Origin: Gymnopus androsaceus JB14
Taxonomy: Eukaryota; Basidiomycota; Agaricomycetes; Agaricales; Omphalotaceae
Assembly (NCBI GenBank): GCA_009733575.1
Contig: ML769580.1
Coordinates: forward strand, 1-64,000
Direction of reading: 5' to 3'
DNA length: 64,000 bases
A program made the translations under genes and the position numbers. The notes beneath the pieces are model-generated. The model did no database searches. It was not told where the DNA came from and saw only the letters and a list, made by a program, of their open reading frames with translations. Positions 10,670 to 22,276 of this stretch are shown here, one piece after another (the stretch's first letter is position 1; each line of letters opens with the position of its first letter).

Positions 10670-11143
10670 CTAAGTTACACCTGGTGTATTACCAACCCAA
10701 TAGCCCACATTGCCTTATTTCAATTGGTCAATTAAATCAAAATGGCTGCTATACAGTCATTAATGGAGATCAAAGTCAGTAGGGTTTGAAAGTGCGGTGC
10801 ACCAAACCGCTAACAAACTGACAACTGCACCGAACTGCACCAGAAATTGCACCGCTAAAAATTGCACCAGTGCATAGTGCACAGCTGGTTCAGTGCGCTG
10901 TTTTATGAAATTTTGAAAATATTTGCACTGCTGAGAACCGGTTGAGACTGGTGCAACCACCCATTGGTTCACACTGATTTATACCGGTGCAGTCCTGTGC
11001 AGAAGACTAAATCCCCAGTTCTGTGTGCAGCTATATTCTCAGCTTGAGCTGATTACTACATTTACTGCTCACAAATAATTTGAATTGAGTCCGATCAAAT
11101 CTGAATATTCAAAAAAACATTTGTCATTGGTTGCGACCACGCA

Positions 11144-14100
11144 ATGCCTCCTTCAAACCCCAAAAAAGGCAAAGTAAAAGCTCCAGCAAAATCTGCAGAA
11201 AAGCTTGCACAGCATAGTACACAATCAACCAATGCAAGGAAATGAAAAAAACGCCCAGAATCATCCTCAGAAGAGGAATCCACTGACAATAATGAGGATG
11301 AGGACCAAAGCAGCGCCGAAGAAAATCCACCTCCTCGAAAAAAAACAAAACACAAGCGCGCCAGAAACTGCAATGATGAGAATGACAGCAATATGATGTT
11401 TGAAGAGGGAACCAATCAGGTATGTTGTCAATTCTTTTCCATCTAGAAGCTAATGTCAGTTTAGGTTCTCCATGAGCAACATAACATTGCCATACCTGAA
11501 CCTATCAATGTCAAAAAAGAGGCGGCTGACATTCCTCTTCTTTTTTCCGACTATTGCACTGTCAATTTTCACAAAGATGGAGTGATCAAGAGCGCAAAGG
11601 GTAGATGGTGTCTAACCTGCCAGTCAGCTTGCAAGTAAGTCTGATAAAACATGTATAAAATATTGCATACTAATGACAGCCACACTGTGCAGGACAGATG
11701 AAAAATTCAAAGCCAAATTAAAGAACGGTCTTCGGGACATATTTTTCACTGGTGGAAATTCAGCTTGCCGTGGTCACGCTCACCAGCACTATGCCCTTTA
11801 TGCCAAGAAATGTGCAGAGGCTAATATTTCTGAAAGTGAACATGCCATTCCTCGCAAAATCTTACAAGACTGTCAGGCAGCAGCAGCAGCAGAAGGAAAG
11901 GATCCCAAGGCTGGAAAGCTTACCTTTGCAGTTATCCCAAAGACCCAAGGCCCGAAGGAGTTTTCGAAGGAACATATACTGGAGCACACCGCAAAGTACA
12001 TTATATGTACTGACCAGGTAAGCCTGTACTTTCAGAACTACTTGACAAATTCTCACCTTTACTTTACCTGCTTAGTTGTTTGCCACAGCTGATATCCTTT
12101 TCTACCGCAACACCCTCGTGGTAATGCACCCTTTGACCAAAAGCCGTGAGCTATCAAGTGCACATCAGATTAAGCAATATCTGCACAACCAGTTTGTACA
12201 GACCTTAAAAGCCCAAGTGAAGGAGTTTGAGTCTGTCCTTGGTCTCATTGCAACCTGTGGAGACATGTGGTCCTCTCCCAACAACAAGATGCTGTATTTT
12301 GGTGCAATGTCAGCCCACATCCAAATTGTACTGTGAAACAAGAAGCGTCCGGCTTGGAAGTTGAAATCAACAATCCTGGGTTTCAAGTTGGTGGAAGGGG
12401 ATCATGGTGGTGATAATCTTGGTTGCTATTACTTTGGAATGTGTCGCCGGGTTGGAATTATCAATGTGGAGAAGAAAATCTCGAAGGTATGCTGCATGTG
12501 AGAAATATGTCACCACCTGACCACCTCCCTCTTTAGCTTGGACCAGCCACCTTTGACAATGCTACTGCCAATGGTAGTCTTAGCGTCACTCTTGAAGATT
12601 TACACCGGCAACTTGACCTTCCAGACTGGGATAGTGTCGAGAACCAGCTAATGTACCCTCTCACTCATGTCATATACTTTGAACTAACCTTTAAATAGGT
12701 GTCTCGGACATGTTGGCAATCTTGGTATTGGCAATACAATGTGCATGATCACAAAAAAAGCAGCGCTTGATATGACCCAAGCAATTTGGGAGTACAATCC
12801 ATCCGACCCCAATAATACTGTCCTCAATGGTTCCCTCAACACTATTGCCGCACTCCGTACACTAGCAACAAAAATCCGAGCTTCAGGCCAGCATATTCAA
12901 GAGTTTGAAAAGATTCAATGAGAATGTGGTCAAGAAACCATTCTCATTCTTATTCTGCTTCAGAATACACGCTGGGGCTCTGCACATGGCATGGTTGACC
13001 GTGGACTGATCCTTCAAAAGGTGTATTGTCTTTCTTACCCTACAAACTTGCTAACAAGTTTTGCTTAGGCAGTAAACCATTTTGTTGCTATTGCGGATGA
13101 TATGTTTGGTCCTATTACCACAATTTGTTGTAATGGTAAAATCATAAAGCACATTCCTTGGTCTGCATTCAAGTTTTCACCGGAGGATTAGGCAAAGGTC
13201 AAGGACTACCGGGATATTCTTGCGGTATGTGATCTATCATGATGATTCATTATCTTACGATGGTATAGGATGCCAACGAGATTCAGCAACTCTTCTCCAC
13301 CAGTAAAAATGTCTCAATCTACCGTGCAATCCTGGGAATCGAGAATTTGCTCAGTCAATGGGAGAACAAGCTCAACAACAACCATTTCCTCCTGTTCCAT
13401 CCTGCACTTGAGGCCGGAATTGCAAAGTTTTGCAAATACTATGAGATGTTTGACAAAAAACCAGCCTATATACTTTCCCTGTGTGCATATTCCGTCGATT
13501 AATACTTACCGCATTACTCATTACCTCCAAAAGTCATTCATCCATACTTCAAGTTAATGTGGATTGCGCTTCATTGGGGGGTGCTGTGGAACAAGCAGCG
13601 GAGATTGCAGCTGGGAATCACAAGGCAAAGAGTTGGACTGACGAGGCAGAGAAATTGGTGGAATCCACAGTGAGTACTCTTTCTCTCTCTTGTTCCTTTA
13701 CTAACACCTGTAACAGATGGAGCAATACTGGCCAAAACGTCACAAATTTCCGAAGGAGGTCACATCCACCGATGAATCAAATGAAGGAAGTGAGGATGAA
13801 AATGCAGCAACTGGCTTTGGTGCTGCCTCATCATCAATGGGTTCTTCACCAGCACCAGATGATAACAAGCTGCCAGGCATGGCATTTGCTTGTCTCCATG
13901 CTCAAATGGCATCTCAGCAAAAGTCAAGTTTCTCTGGTTGGGAGGCAGAGCTATGTTCATGGAATAAGAGTTTCTCATCAAAGCACACACCTGATATGGA
14001 CCTGTGCAAGCACTGGGCGGTGTGTCTTCTTTTTGATTTCTTTTCTTGGAAACTCATGTACATGTAGGAACATGCATATTGATACCCCACAATTGCATGT

Positions 14101-14403
14101 ATTGCACTCGACATCCTTCCCGTAATGGCATCCTCTGTACCATCCGAACAACTCTTTTCTTCCAGTGGTGAAACAGCAGATGATCAACATGCATACTTGA
14201 GTCCTGTATGATTTGAAGAGGCGCAGTTCATGAAATGGCATTGGAGGCAGGATGCAGTTGACTTTTCCAAGACAAATCAAGAGGCTGTCAAGGACATCAA
14301 CCTCTCTGAATTTGAGGGCCTACTTGCAGTGGACGAGTTGGAGGCAGCATTAGATAACTTGTGCAGTTCTTCAAACGGGTTTCCATCTGATGTCTATAGT
14401 TAG
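11144..14403 (+). pseudogene. hAT transposase (multi-exon, decayed)
   Basis: A start at 11144 gives a basic, acidic-patch N-terminus (MPPSNPKKGKVKAPAK). Exons with short introns continue through a Cys-containing segment (GRWCLTCQ), an RNase H-fold region (LIATCGDMWSSPNN, GGDNLGCYYFGMC), LQNTRWGSAHGMVDRG, and the diagnostic C-terminal dimerisation region: EHAYWYPTIACIALDILPV, SSVPSEQLFSSSGETADD. Several in-frame stops (after AHIQIVL, in KFSPED, after QEFEKIQ, after LSP) show it is inactive. It reads in the same direction as the host copia element. Confidence 0.82.
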
Positions 14404-14865
14404 GATACATACTACTATGATAACCTACTGACTCAGTCCTAATAGTGCCTCAATGACCAAGTAGTCTACATATCTGTGTTTAAATTGTAGTAAAAAGTAT
14501 TGAACAGATATGTGTTACGAACTCACGATTCATATTTTTGACATGAAGCAAAGTATCAATCGAAACTCAGGTTTCGAAAGCATTTCAGTGCATAATTTGG
14601 AGCCATATGAAAAGGTAATATACAGATGAATGTTTTATATGCCAATTATTCTCTCTTGGAATTGACATACTGACCATGAAGGCAGAATATCCATGGAATG
14701 ACAAACTCAAAATTAAGGCGTCTAACATGTATAACACCAATCAGTTCAACACACAGACTTGAACCGCAACCACCATTACTTTTCTGCTCCCTCCACTGAG
14801 CACAAAGTACGTGCTTCAATACCTTTTACTTTCTGTTTATACTAATTACTGTCACATTGTAGCCT

Positions 14866-15903
14866 ATGGCCAAACCAAATCCTATGGAACTACGCGTAAA
14901 ACAGCAGAAGAGTGCTAAGGCTTTGAAGAAATACCGCCACAAGGATGTCTGGGCTCATTATATTTTTCATGGGTATCTACTTACAGTCTACTCCTTTGGT
15001 CATTCTTCCACTAGAAATAAGGAAGAATATAATCGCAAGGCTTGTGAAAGGATGGCAAGGCAAGTGCTCCTCGGTCATTTTAGTTCAGACAGACAGCCTA
15101 CCCTCTCAATTTATAGTCGACAGGCTGCACAATCAGACCCCACAAAAAGAGTGTCTAAGAATATTCAACAAAAATATTCACCCACTGGCTACAGTGATGG
15201 CCAGATCAAATCCACACCCCTGGATTATGTCACCGGCACTTAAGTCCATCTCCCCAGCGATGCCCAAACAACAAAAAGCCTACAGGGATCCATCCTGTTA
15301 CAATAATGCCTACAAAGTGTTGGGCCATCCTTATGTACCTTATGTACCATAATGAGCAGGATACAAACCCATTTGTGACACCAGTATTGGCTTGAGTGTC
15401 AGTGACATAAGCGGTTTCCAAATCCGGGGGTGTGGATTTGATCTGGCCATCACTGTATATATGGTGTGTTCATATTAGTTGACTTTTTTGAAAGTCTTTC
15501 GATGAACCAGTGTTTTAATTATTCCCAGCAATTGTGAAGACATCCTGGATCGGGCACAGGAAGTTCGCCATGCATAAGTGCTACTGTTGAATCTTGTCAT
15601 TATTTCTAATGGTTTTGCAGGAAGTATGTTACCGACCATGTTAGTAAAGAAGGTTATCCTGCATGCAATGTACGGCCGCATTACCTCTTGGGAGTACGTG
15701 ATACAGGCACACCACAGAGTGAGTGTGCTTATGAGAGGAAGGTTGAGATTTGGAAACTTGAGAAAAAAGAAGTGCAGGCCAAGAAAGCAGAAGATATAGT
15801 GCAGAGAAAAATGGAACTTGCATGGGCGGCCCTTGAAGAAGAACGATTCCTTGAGCTTGTACATCATTATGAGCTTGCTGAAGGTCAAGAGATTACTGTG
15901 TAA
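14866..15903 (+). pseudogene. Unclassified cargo ORFs inside the hAT
   Basis: Two open stretches flank short AT-rich gaps. The first (14866-15243) starts MAKPNPMELRVKQQKSAK, mentions KKYRHKDVWAHYIFHG, and ends at 15243; the second (15688-15903) is a strongly charged probable coiled coil, ERKVEIWKLEKKEVQ...EEERFLELVHHYEL. They may be exons of one gene lying between the transposase and the GATA factor. I do not recognise the family. Confidence 0.3.
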
Positions 15904-16049
15904 AAGTATTTATGTGAAAAAGTATCCAGATTTGCAAGACGGACACTTACAGCCTAAGTCGGTAATAACGCCTGTATGTCATTGAGCGCTAACTGGTTTG
16001 TCTTTTGCTTTCACCACCAAATCGCAGACACAAGCTCTATTTTTTATCT

Positions 16050-17610
16050 CCGTTTCTCGTTTCCTCTGGCCAGGACAATGCTGACCTCGGGCAGGGTCAA
16101 AGGCTCAAGAACCTGAGTTGGAGGCTATGGCATCTCCAAAACCTCATGGTCGACACTGACAATGCCAAGTCCGAGAGAGAATTCAGAAAACTCTCTTAAA
16201 ACATGAGCAGCAAGTTGGATAAGAAGAAAGGATGGTGAGTCAGCTTTGCACCTTTGGACTCATCCGTTATTCATGTGTTTTGAGTAGAAGCATTGAAGAG
16301 CTCAAAGTACCCAACTTTAAACATAACCACTCGATGAATATTATTTGTCAGCAGGTCAATAAAGAGCGCAGTCAAGAGGCGTGTCAGAACACAAGGTCCG
16401 GAATCATCAAGCATATGCAGTTTACATCCAACCTACTCCAGTCAGTGCCCAGCTTGTCAAGAAACCTGATCTTAATCCTCCCCTGAGCTTAACAAACATG
16501 CTCGAGGTGCTGCTGTCAACTCTGATGAGCATATGTCCATCTTGAACAACAATTACAAGGAGCCATGTGTCGCAGAGCATCCTAGGGAAGACTTTTGTCT
16601 CCATTTTTAACCTCTCTTCTCCAGTGACTTTGGGCCCGGCTGCCTTGCTCTACCCAGCTCCTACAGTTACAACTCACACAAGCTCACATGAGCCTCTTCT
16701 TTTGCAAGGTCCACGACTCCGTGACCTAGCTTGACCGTGCATCTGACCAATAACTCCGGGTCCACTCACATTCCCAGTGCTACTGTCACCTCTATCAACA
16801 CACCTTTGGTCAAGGCAAGCGGTAGGAAGGAGCGGCGCTGAACACTAATGTTCCTGGCGGACAGAAGGTGGAATGCTCTAGCTGCGGTGCAATGCATACC
16901 CCGCTGTGGAGAAGAGGGTTGAACAACGAGTTGAACTGCAATGCAGGATTTATCGCAAACTGGTATGTTTAATTTCTGCATTCTTTGTGGTTCTGTTATT
17001 CACTGGTCCTTTTATGTTGTAGCACAAATGCCCTCGACCCACGACAATGCGGAATGCGCATGGTGAGGGTCGAGCTCAGTCATCTACTCCAAGGAACGGA
17101 TCAGTGGAAATTATGGGTGCACTCTCATTCGATTGTGAAAGAGATCACACAACCGCTACTCCCTTATGGTGAGAGGACGACAAGGGAAAGACCGTTTGCA
17201 ATGTGTATGTCTATTCTTCTTCTCGCTTCTTGGTTTTTTTTACCAATCGTTGTATCAGGTGTGGATTATACTACAAACTGCATGGTCCTGCCTGTCTGAT
17301 TTCTATGAAATCAGATGTGATTCATAAACGTTCTTGCCACGATTCCCATCTTGCTACCAACAGCGGTGTTGTTGAGACTCCTTTTGCTGGTCCAGGTGTT
17401 TCCCACTGTCTCCCAGCCACGAATCCTCTCCTACTTTGGCTCCTGATTCGGCTCCACAACAGGTCTACGATCAGTCCTTGGATGAATAAGCGTCCAACAA
17501 TTGGGCATCTGAACCTCCATCCGTGGTTTCGCTCAGCTCATTTGCAGACAGCGGATACTTGACAACCTATTTCGGGGCTAGCGTCCGAGTTTCCGTACAA
17601 TACATTTGAA
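16050..17610 (+). pseudogene. GATA-type zinc-finger transcription factor carried by the hAT
   Basis: GATA factors bind HGATAR DNA and in fungi control nitrogen, iron or light responses. The segment 16072-16200 reads GQRLKNLSWRLWHLQNLMVD then AKSEREFRKLS, the DUF1752 region of AreA/Gaf1-type factors. The first finger at about 16873-16975 reads CSSCGAMHTPLWRRGLNN, then CNA, but one Cys codon is missing before GLYRKL; an intron (about 16976-17026) follows, then HKCPRPTTMR. The second finger is HTTATPLWGEDDKGKTVCN, intron, CGLYYKLHGPA, then ISMKSDVIHKRS. The second finger has lost its first Cys pair and its WRK. In-frame stops occur upstream. Family assignment is clear; capture by the hAT is inferred from position within its ends. 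Confidence 0.85.
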
Positions 17611-18028
17611 TACATTGCTACATTTAGTATGTGTCTTTGCTATTGTGTCCACATTGACTGGGAAGTCATCTTGTGCACTTGGTTATTGAGCTTCCCTTGG
17701 GCTGCGTTATTTTTCTTTCCTCTGCTTTACCTTGGAGACTACTTTTTATGACCTATACCTGCTGTATAATACCTTTCTGTAGTAGTAAATTATATTTTAT
17801 TATATAATGAACCTGGTTTGAACTGGTTCTGCACCGGTCAGCACCGATTGGTTGCAGAACCGGTTCAAACTGCTTAACTGCACCAAACTTGCACTGGTGC
17901 AGCTTGAAACTGCAGTTTGGTGCAAGGTTGGGTTAAATATAAAAATTATAGCACCAGTGCAGTTCTTGGTTTTCCCAAAATGGGTATAAAAACCGAACCG
18001 CACCGCACTTTCAAACCCTAAAAGTCAG

Positions 18029-19940
18029 ATACGCAATAAGTCAAATCGTAAAATCATTATGACTGGAAAACCGTATAATACCGGTGATTTGCTCCACTGG
18101 CTTCATGCTGATGTGTTGAATCCTGAAGCACAAATAGTCAATATGGTTTCTATTGATTACAACTTATGGCATAACCGATTTGCCCATCCAGGCAATGAAA
18201 TCCTTAAGCATGCTCCTGTTAACGTCAAAGGTCTTCCTAAAATACCTATTCCTACTGAGAAACACATCTGTAAAGGTTGTGTTATTGGTAAAGAACCGCA
18301 GAAATCATACCCCTCTTCATCTAAGCGTGCCAAACATCCTCTAGAACTTGTACACTTTGATTTGACTGAATTACCGATTCAGTCTTATCATAAATACAAA
18401 TATATTGTCACATTCTTAGATGATTGCTCTTCTTACGCTTACTCCATCAAACTACGTCTTAAGTCCGAAGCTTTCCTCACTTTTAATCAATTTAAAGCAT
18501 GGGCCAAAAAGCAAACCGGACGTAAAATTAAAAAGATATGTATTGATCGAGGGGGGAGAATTCTTATTGGATCAATTTATCAATTGTCTCAAAACGGAAG
18601 GTATTGAGGTTAATAAATCTGAACCTCATGTTCATCAACAAAACGGTCGCGCCGAACACATACATTGCCCTCTAATAGATAAATCAGAAGCTATGCGACA
18701 CCATGCTTGCTGCCCTGATTCTTGGTGAGAATTTTCATATTCCACATCTATGCATGTATACAACCGCACTCCGATGCATTGATTAAATTGGAAGACACCT
18801 ATAGAAATCTTCTTATGGAACAAACCGGATGTTTCTTATTTCAGAACATTTGGTTGTGGTGCATACGTGTTCATTCCACGTGCACAGTGGAAAAATAAAC
18901 TATCTCCACATTCCAAAGCAATGATTTTTATCAGTTACAACACAGGAAGCAAAGGATATATCTTCATGCATAGTAATAACGCGCTATACTATGGTGCTCA
19001 AGCTCGCTTTATTGAAGATTGGTTTCCATGCTGCCGTGAATCTGACAAGAGTCATAAACCCTCCAATAAACCTAGTCCTATCATACCAAGTGATAAACCC
19101 CCAACACGACCAACTGATGATCCTGCTGATGATGGATCTTCAGATGACAACAATCCTTTTGATCCTAGTCATATTCCGTTTACTTCTCCTAATGAACCAG
19201 ATCATTCTCCTGTACAGCCAGGAAATTTTGACAATGATCCGGATGATACTGATGACATTTATACAAATGCACCCACATCTCGGCGCACATCACGAGAAAA
19301 TAGTCCGGAACGTCCACGTTCTCCTACCCCTCATGATAATGAAATTCCTCATGAACAGCCTCCACCGGTCCCACCTAAATCTATTTGGTACGACCCGGAA
19401 GCTATTGCTGAATGGAAAAGTAAAAATCCTGTCCGCACCCAAACTGCTCCTATTCGTCCTGGTTTAATTCCTACCACTCGCGAAAATCTTTGCAAGGCTT
19501 CTACTTGGAAAAAACAAGCTCAAAAGGTCAAAGAGGATACTCTTAATGACACTAGAACTAGACAAAAAGTAGATCGAAATAAAAAGATCGAAGAAAAACA
19601 TCAAGTTTGTGTAAATGTTCCTAAACCAAACGAGCCTAGTACAAGTACACAACCTATCAATGATCCCGATCATCATCCATCTCCTATAGATCTTGACACT
19701 CCACCAGCATCTCCCATTCGGGAAGATGAAGATCATGATGATAGTGGTAACGACGAACCATGGTTTGAAGAGATTAACTTATCTCGTATAGTTCAGGAAG
19801 GGGGAGTAGAATTACAGAACTTCTTACTTGCGCAATCGATTCCTTTTACTTATGAAATGGAACTTAAAAGTTTCCTTTCAAGTACACCTGATGCCTGGAG
19901 TTCTACTCGGCATTATCGGCATCTTCTTGCTGATGAATAG
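18029..19940 (+). pseudogene. Copia integrase region
   Basis: Continues the frame broken by the hAT. The GAG-pre-integrase segment LWHNRFAHPGNEIL and the zinc ligands HICKGCVIG are followed by the integrase core: VHFDLTELP, FLDDCSSY, and, after a frameshift near 18550, GGEFLLDQF with QNGRAEH. A further stop lies after CCPDSW. The C-terminal part (18867-19940) has RTFGCGAYVFIP, then a long proline/aspartate-rich linker with no fold, typical between integrase and reverse transcriptase. Confidence 0.9.
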
Positions 19941-21425
19941 GCAAAATGGGATCATGCATGTAAAGAAGAACTGGACGGACTCCGCAAATGCAAAGTTTTT
20001 GAGGAAGTCAAAATCCCTCACGGTCATAAACCAATCAAATGCCGTTGGGTCTTTAATAAAAAGAAAGACAGTTGCTACAAAGCCCAACTTGTTGCTAAAG
20101 GCTTTTTACAACAATTTGGTATCGATTATAACAAGTTGTTTTTGCCAGTTGCGCAATTCGAAACCTTTAGAACTCTTCTTGCTTTAGCCGCTTTAGAAGA
20201 CTGGGAAATCCAGGCTTTAGACGTCAAACAGGCTTATTTGTATGGCAAGCTTGATGAAGAGATCTATATGGAACAACCCAAAGGTTTCGTTAAGGACAAA
20301 ACCAAGGTTTGGCGGTTACATTATTCATTATACGGTCTGAAACAAAGTGGCTTATCCTGGTGGAAAGAAATGAATTGATCTATGGGTAAACTGGGATTCA
20401 AGCGCACTAGTTCAGATGGCAGTGTATACACCTTCAAAGAAAAAGGCAAAACCGTAATTGCCTTTGTATATGTTGACAATGCTCTCTTCATGGGATCTGA
20501 CAAATCCCTGGTAATGAAGAAAAAAGAGCAATTCATGAAAACATGGGAATGTCGCGATCTTGGTGAACCTAAAGAGTTCCTAGGAATGTGCATTAAACGA
20601 GACTGATCTAAAAAGAAGTTAATCCTTGATCAACGTGATTATCTCGATAAAATCATTAAACAATTTGGGATGTCAAACTTTAAAGATGCTCACACCCCAT
20701 TACCTTCTTCATGGAATCCTCGTGAAAACGAAGGAAAAGTCGATCCGAAACTCCAACAGAAGTTTCAACAAGTTATTGGATCTTTATTGTATCTAATGCT
20801 TGGCACATGCCCTGACATTGATTTCACTGTCATAAAAATGAGTCAATACTCAGCCAATCCAAGTCCGGATCACCTTAACAAAGCACTTCATATAGTCTGT
20901 TACTTAATGTATACTCGGAAATATGAAATCGTGTTTGACAGTAACTCCGACGAAGAATTTATGGCATACTGTGATTCAGATTGGGCATCTGATCCAGATG
21001 ACCAAAAATCCCATACCGGGATGATCATACAATTGGCTGCTGCTCCAATCTGTTGGGTTTCCCATAAACAGAAAACTGTTGCACTCTCATCCACCAAAGC
21101 CGAATATATGGCATTGTCTGACTCCTGTCAACAACTCAAGTGGCTTCAATCTTTATTCAATGAGATCGGAATTCCTATTCAATCATTACCTTTGTGTGGT
21201 GATAATCAAGGTTTGATCTTCCTCGCCTCTAATCCAATTCAAGAGCGAAGAACGAAACACATTGATATTTGCTTCCACTATATTCAGGAAAAAATTGAAA
21301 ATGGAAATGTCAAACTATTCTATATTCGAACTGAAGACAACATTGCAGATATTCTGACAAAGAATCTCGCATTGATCAAATTCAAGAAATTCCGAGATCT
21401 TCTTGGTATTACCTTTCTTTGAATA
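19840..21425 (+). pseudogene. Copia reverse transcriptase and RNase H
   Basis: RT motifs: KPIKCRWVFNKKKD, YKAQLVAKGFLQQFGIDY, IQALDVKQAYLYG, YSLYGLKQSG. The catalytic YVDD reads FVYVDNALFMG, i.e. YVDN. Stops follow LLADE (19938), KEMN (~20376) and IKRD (~20604). From 20670 the frame is open to TGA at 21423 and holds IGSLLYLMLGTCPDI and the RNase H motif AYCDSDWASDPDD, KAEYMALSD, and the closing KHIDICFHYI / TEDNIADILTKNL. Inactive by stops and by the substituted catalytic residue. Confidence 0.93.
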
Positions 21426-21512
21426 AATCTTCGATGACCATACGCTAAGTCATATCAAAAACTAGAACATGGTTCTAAGTCCTTAAAGCTTAATTCCCTA
21501 TCACTACTCTTA

Positions 21513-21523
21513 GTGAGGGGGAG
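21513..21523 (+). promoter_or_regulatory. Polypurine tract of the copia element
   Basis: GTGAGGGGGAG abuts the TGTTGAA start of the 3' LTR, the expected place for the plus-strand primer. Confidence 0.75.
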
Positions 21524-22044
21524 TGTTGAAAGGATCTGACGCTTACAATAGTGACGTCATCAATCGACTCGACATGAGTCTTTCAACCCGTTAATACTCC
21601 TTGAAACACCTTTGTAGCTGCGCTACATAAGGCAACAGCACTGTCTTTGTATTTGCTCAATAAGCATACAAGACACTGTAATTATGCCATTCGCTAGTTC
21701 TATAAATATGATACATACGTTTATGAAGCATATGAACTGTTCAATACAATAGTAGTCGAACGTAGTCATAATTACTCGATCTTACATTGTACTTACATGC
21801 TGTTGAACCATTATGATCGTACCCTATGCCCTAAGCCACCTTACTATGATACTGTATAGTTGTAGTCGTACTTAGTATAAATACTGTAGGTACTTACTGT
21901 ACTCCTTAGCACACTCAGTTGTACTACTACTAGTCTATACAAGAACTCTTCACTCTACAACTAGTCCTCCAGACCAGTCTACCAGCTACATAACTAGGTG
22001 AGTAATGCATCTCACCATTTGTTGATCATATGTCTGCTTCAACA
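21524..22044 (+). repeat. 3' LTR of the copia element
   Basis: 521 bp, TGTTGAA...TTCAACA, followed by the GTTTT target duplication. It lacks the MITE found in the 5' LTR. All 12 differences from the 5' LTR are transitions. Confidence 0.95.
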
Positions 22045-22276
22045 GTTTTAAGTTTTTGACGAGCAAACAAAAGTGATAAGAGGTTCCAGTGGAAGATCCT
22101 TGTTTTTGCTCGGTCACTGCCAACGCTTCAACTACCTCACAGAAGCACCTCAAAGTCAGGGGGTAAGGGTTTGAAAGCACTCTGATTCTAACTGTGTACT
22201 TAGATTTTTAATCCGGTAGGTTTTTATAAAGTTATCCACGATTTTTGAAAAATCGGAAGATCCCTAACAACCATAG

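Larger units (their letters stand above)
10780..18020 (+). mobile_element. hAT transposon inserted in copia pol
   Basis: Ends TAGGGTTTGAAAGTGCGGTG and its inverse bound 7241 bp, and AAAGTCAG is duplicated on both sides (10772-10779 and 18021-18028): an 8-bp duplication. The copia reading frame continues directly across the empty site. About 200 bp at each end carry subterminal repeats of GCACCGGT/GCACCAGTGC type. The element contains a decayed hAT transposase, an unclassified ORF cluster and a GATA factor gene. Confidence 0.93.
7561..22044 (+). mobile_element. Ty1/copia LTR retrotransposon, host to further insertions
   Basis: Two TGTTGAA...TTCAACA LTRs bound an internal region with gag, protease, integrase, reverse transcriptase and RNase H in that order, which is the Ty1/copia (Pseudoviridae-type) order. 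GTTTT is present on both sides (7556-7560 and 22045-22049) as a 5-bp target duplication, so the whole element including its passengers is one insertion. It is interrupted at 10780-18020 by a hAT element and in its 5' LTR by a small MITE, and has frameshifts and stops in pol. Confidence 0.95.
7249..22276. mobile_element. TA-target MITE split by a copia retrotransposon
   Basis: CTATGGTTGTTAGGGATCTT begins at 7249 after a TA; its inverse ends at 22276 and is followed by TA. Removing the copia element leaves a roughly 540-bp non-coding element with matching ends and a TA target duplication, as for Tc1/mariner MITEs. It sits at the end of duplicated block A, where block B continues without it. Confidence 0.8.

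Noticed and set aside
10780..18020. Ancient independent GATA gene simply flanked by chance inverted repeats
   Set aside because: The ends share an exact 8-bp duplication, and the interrupted copia frame is continuous across the empty site.
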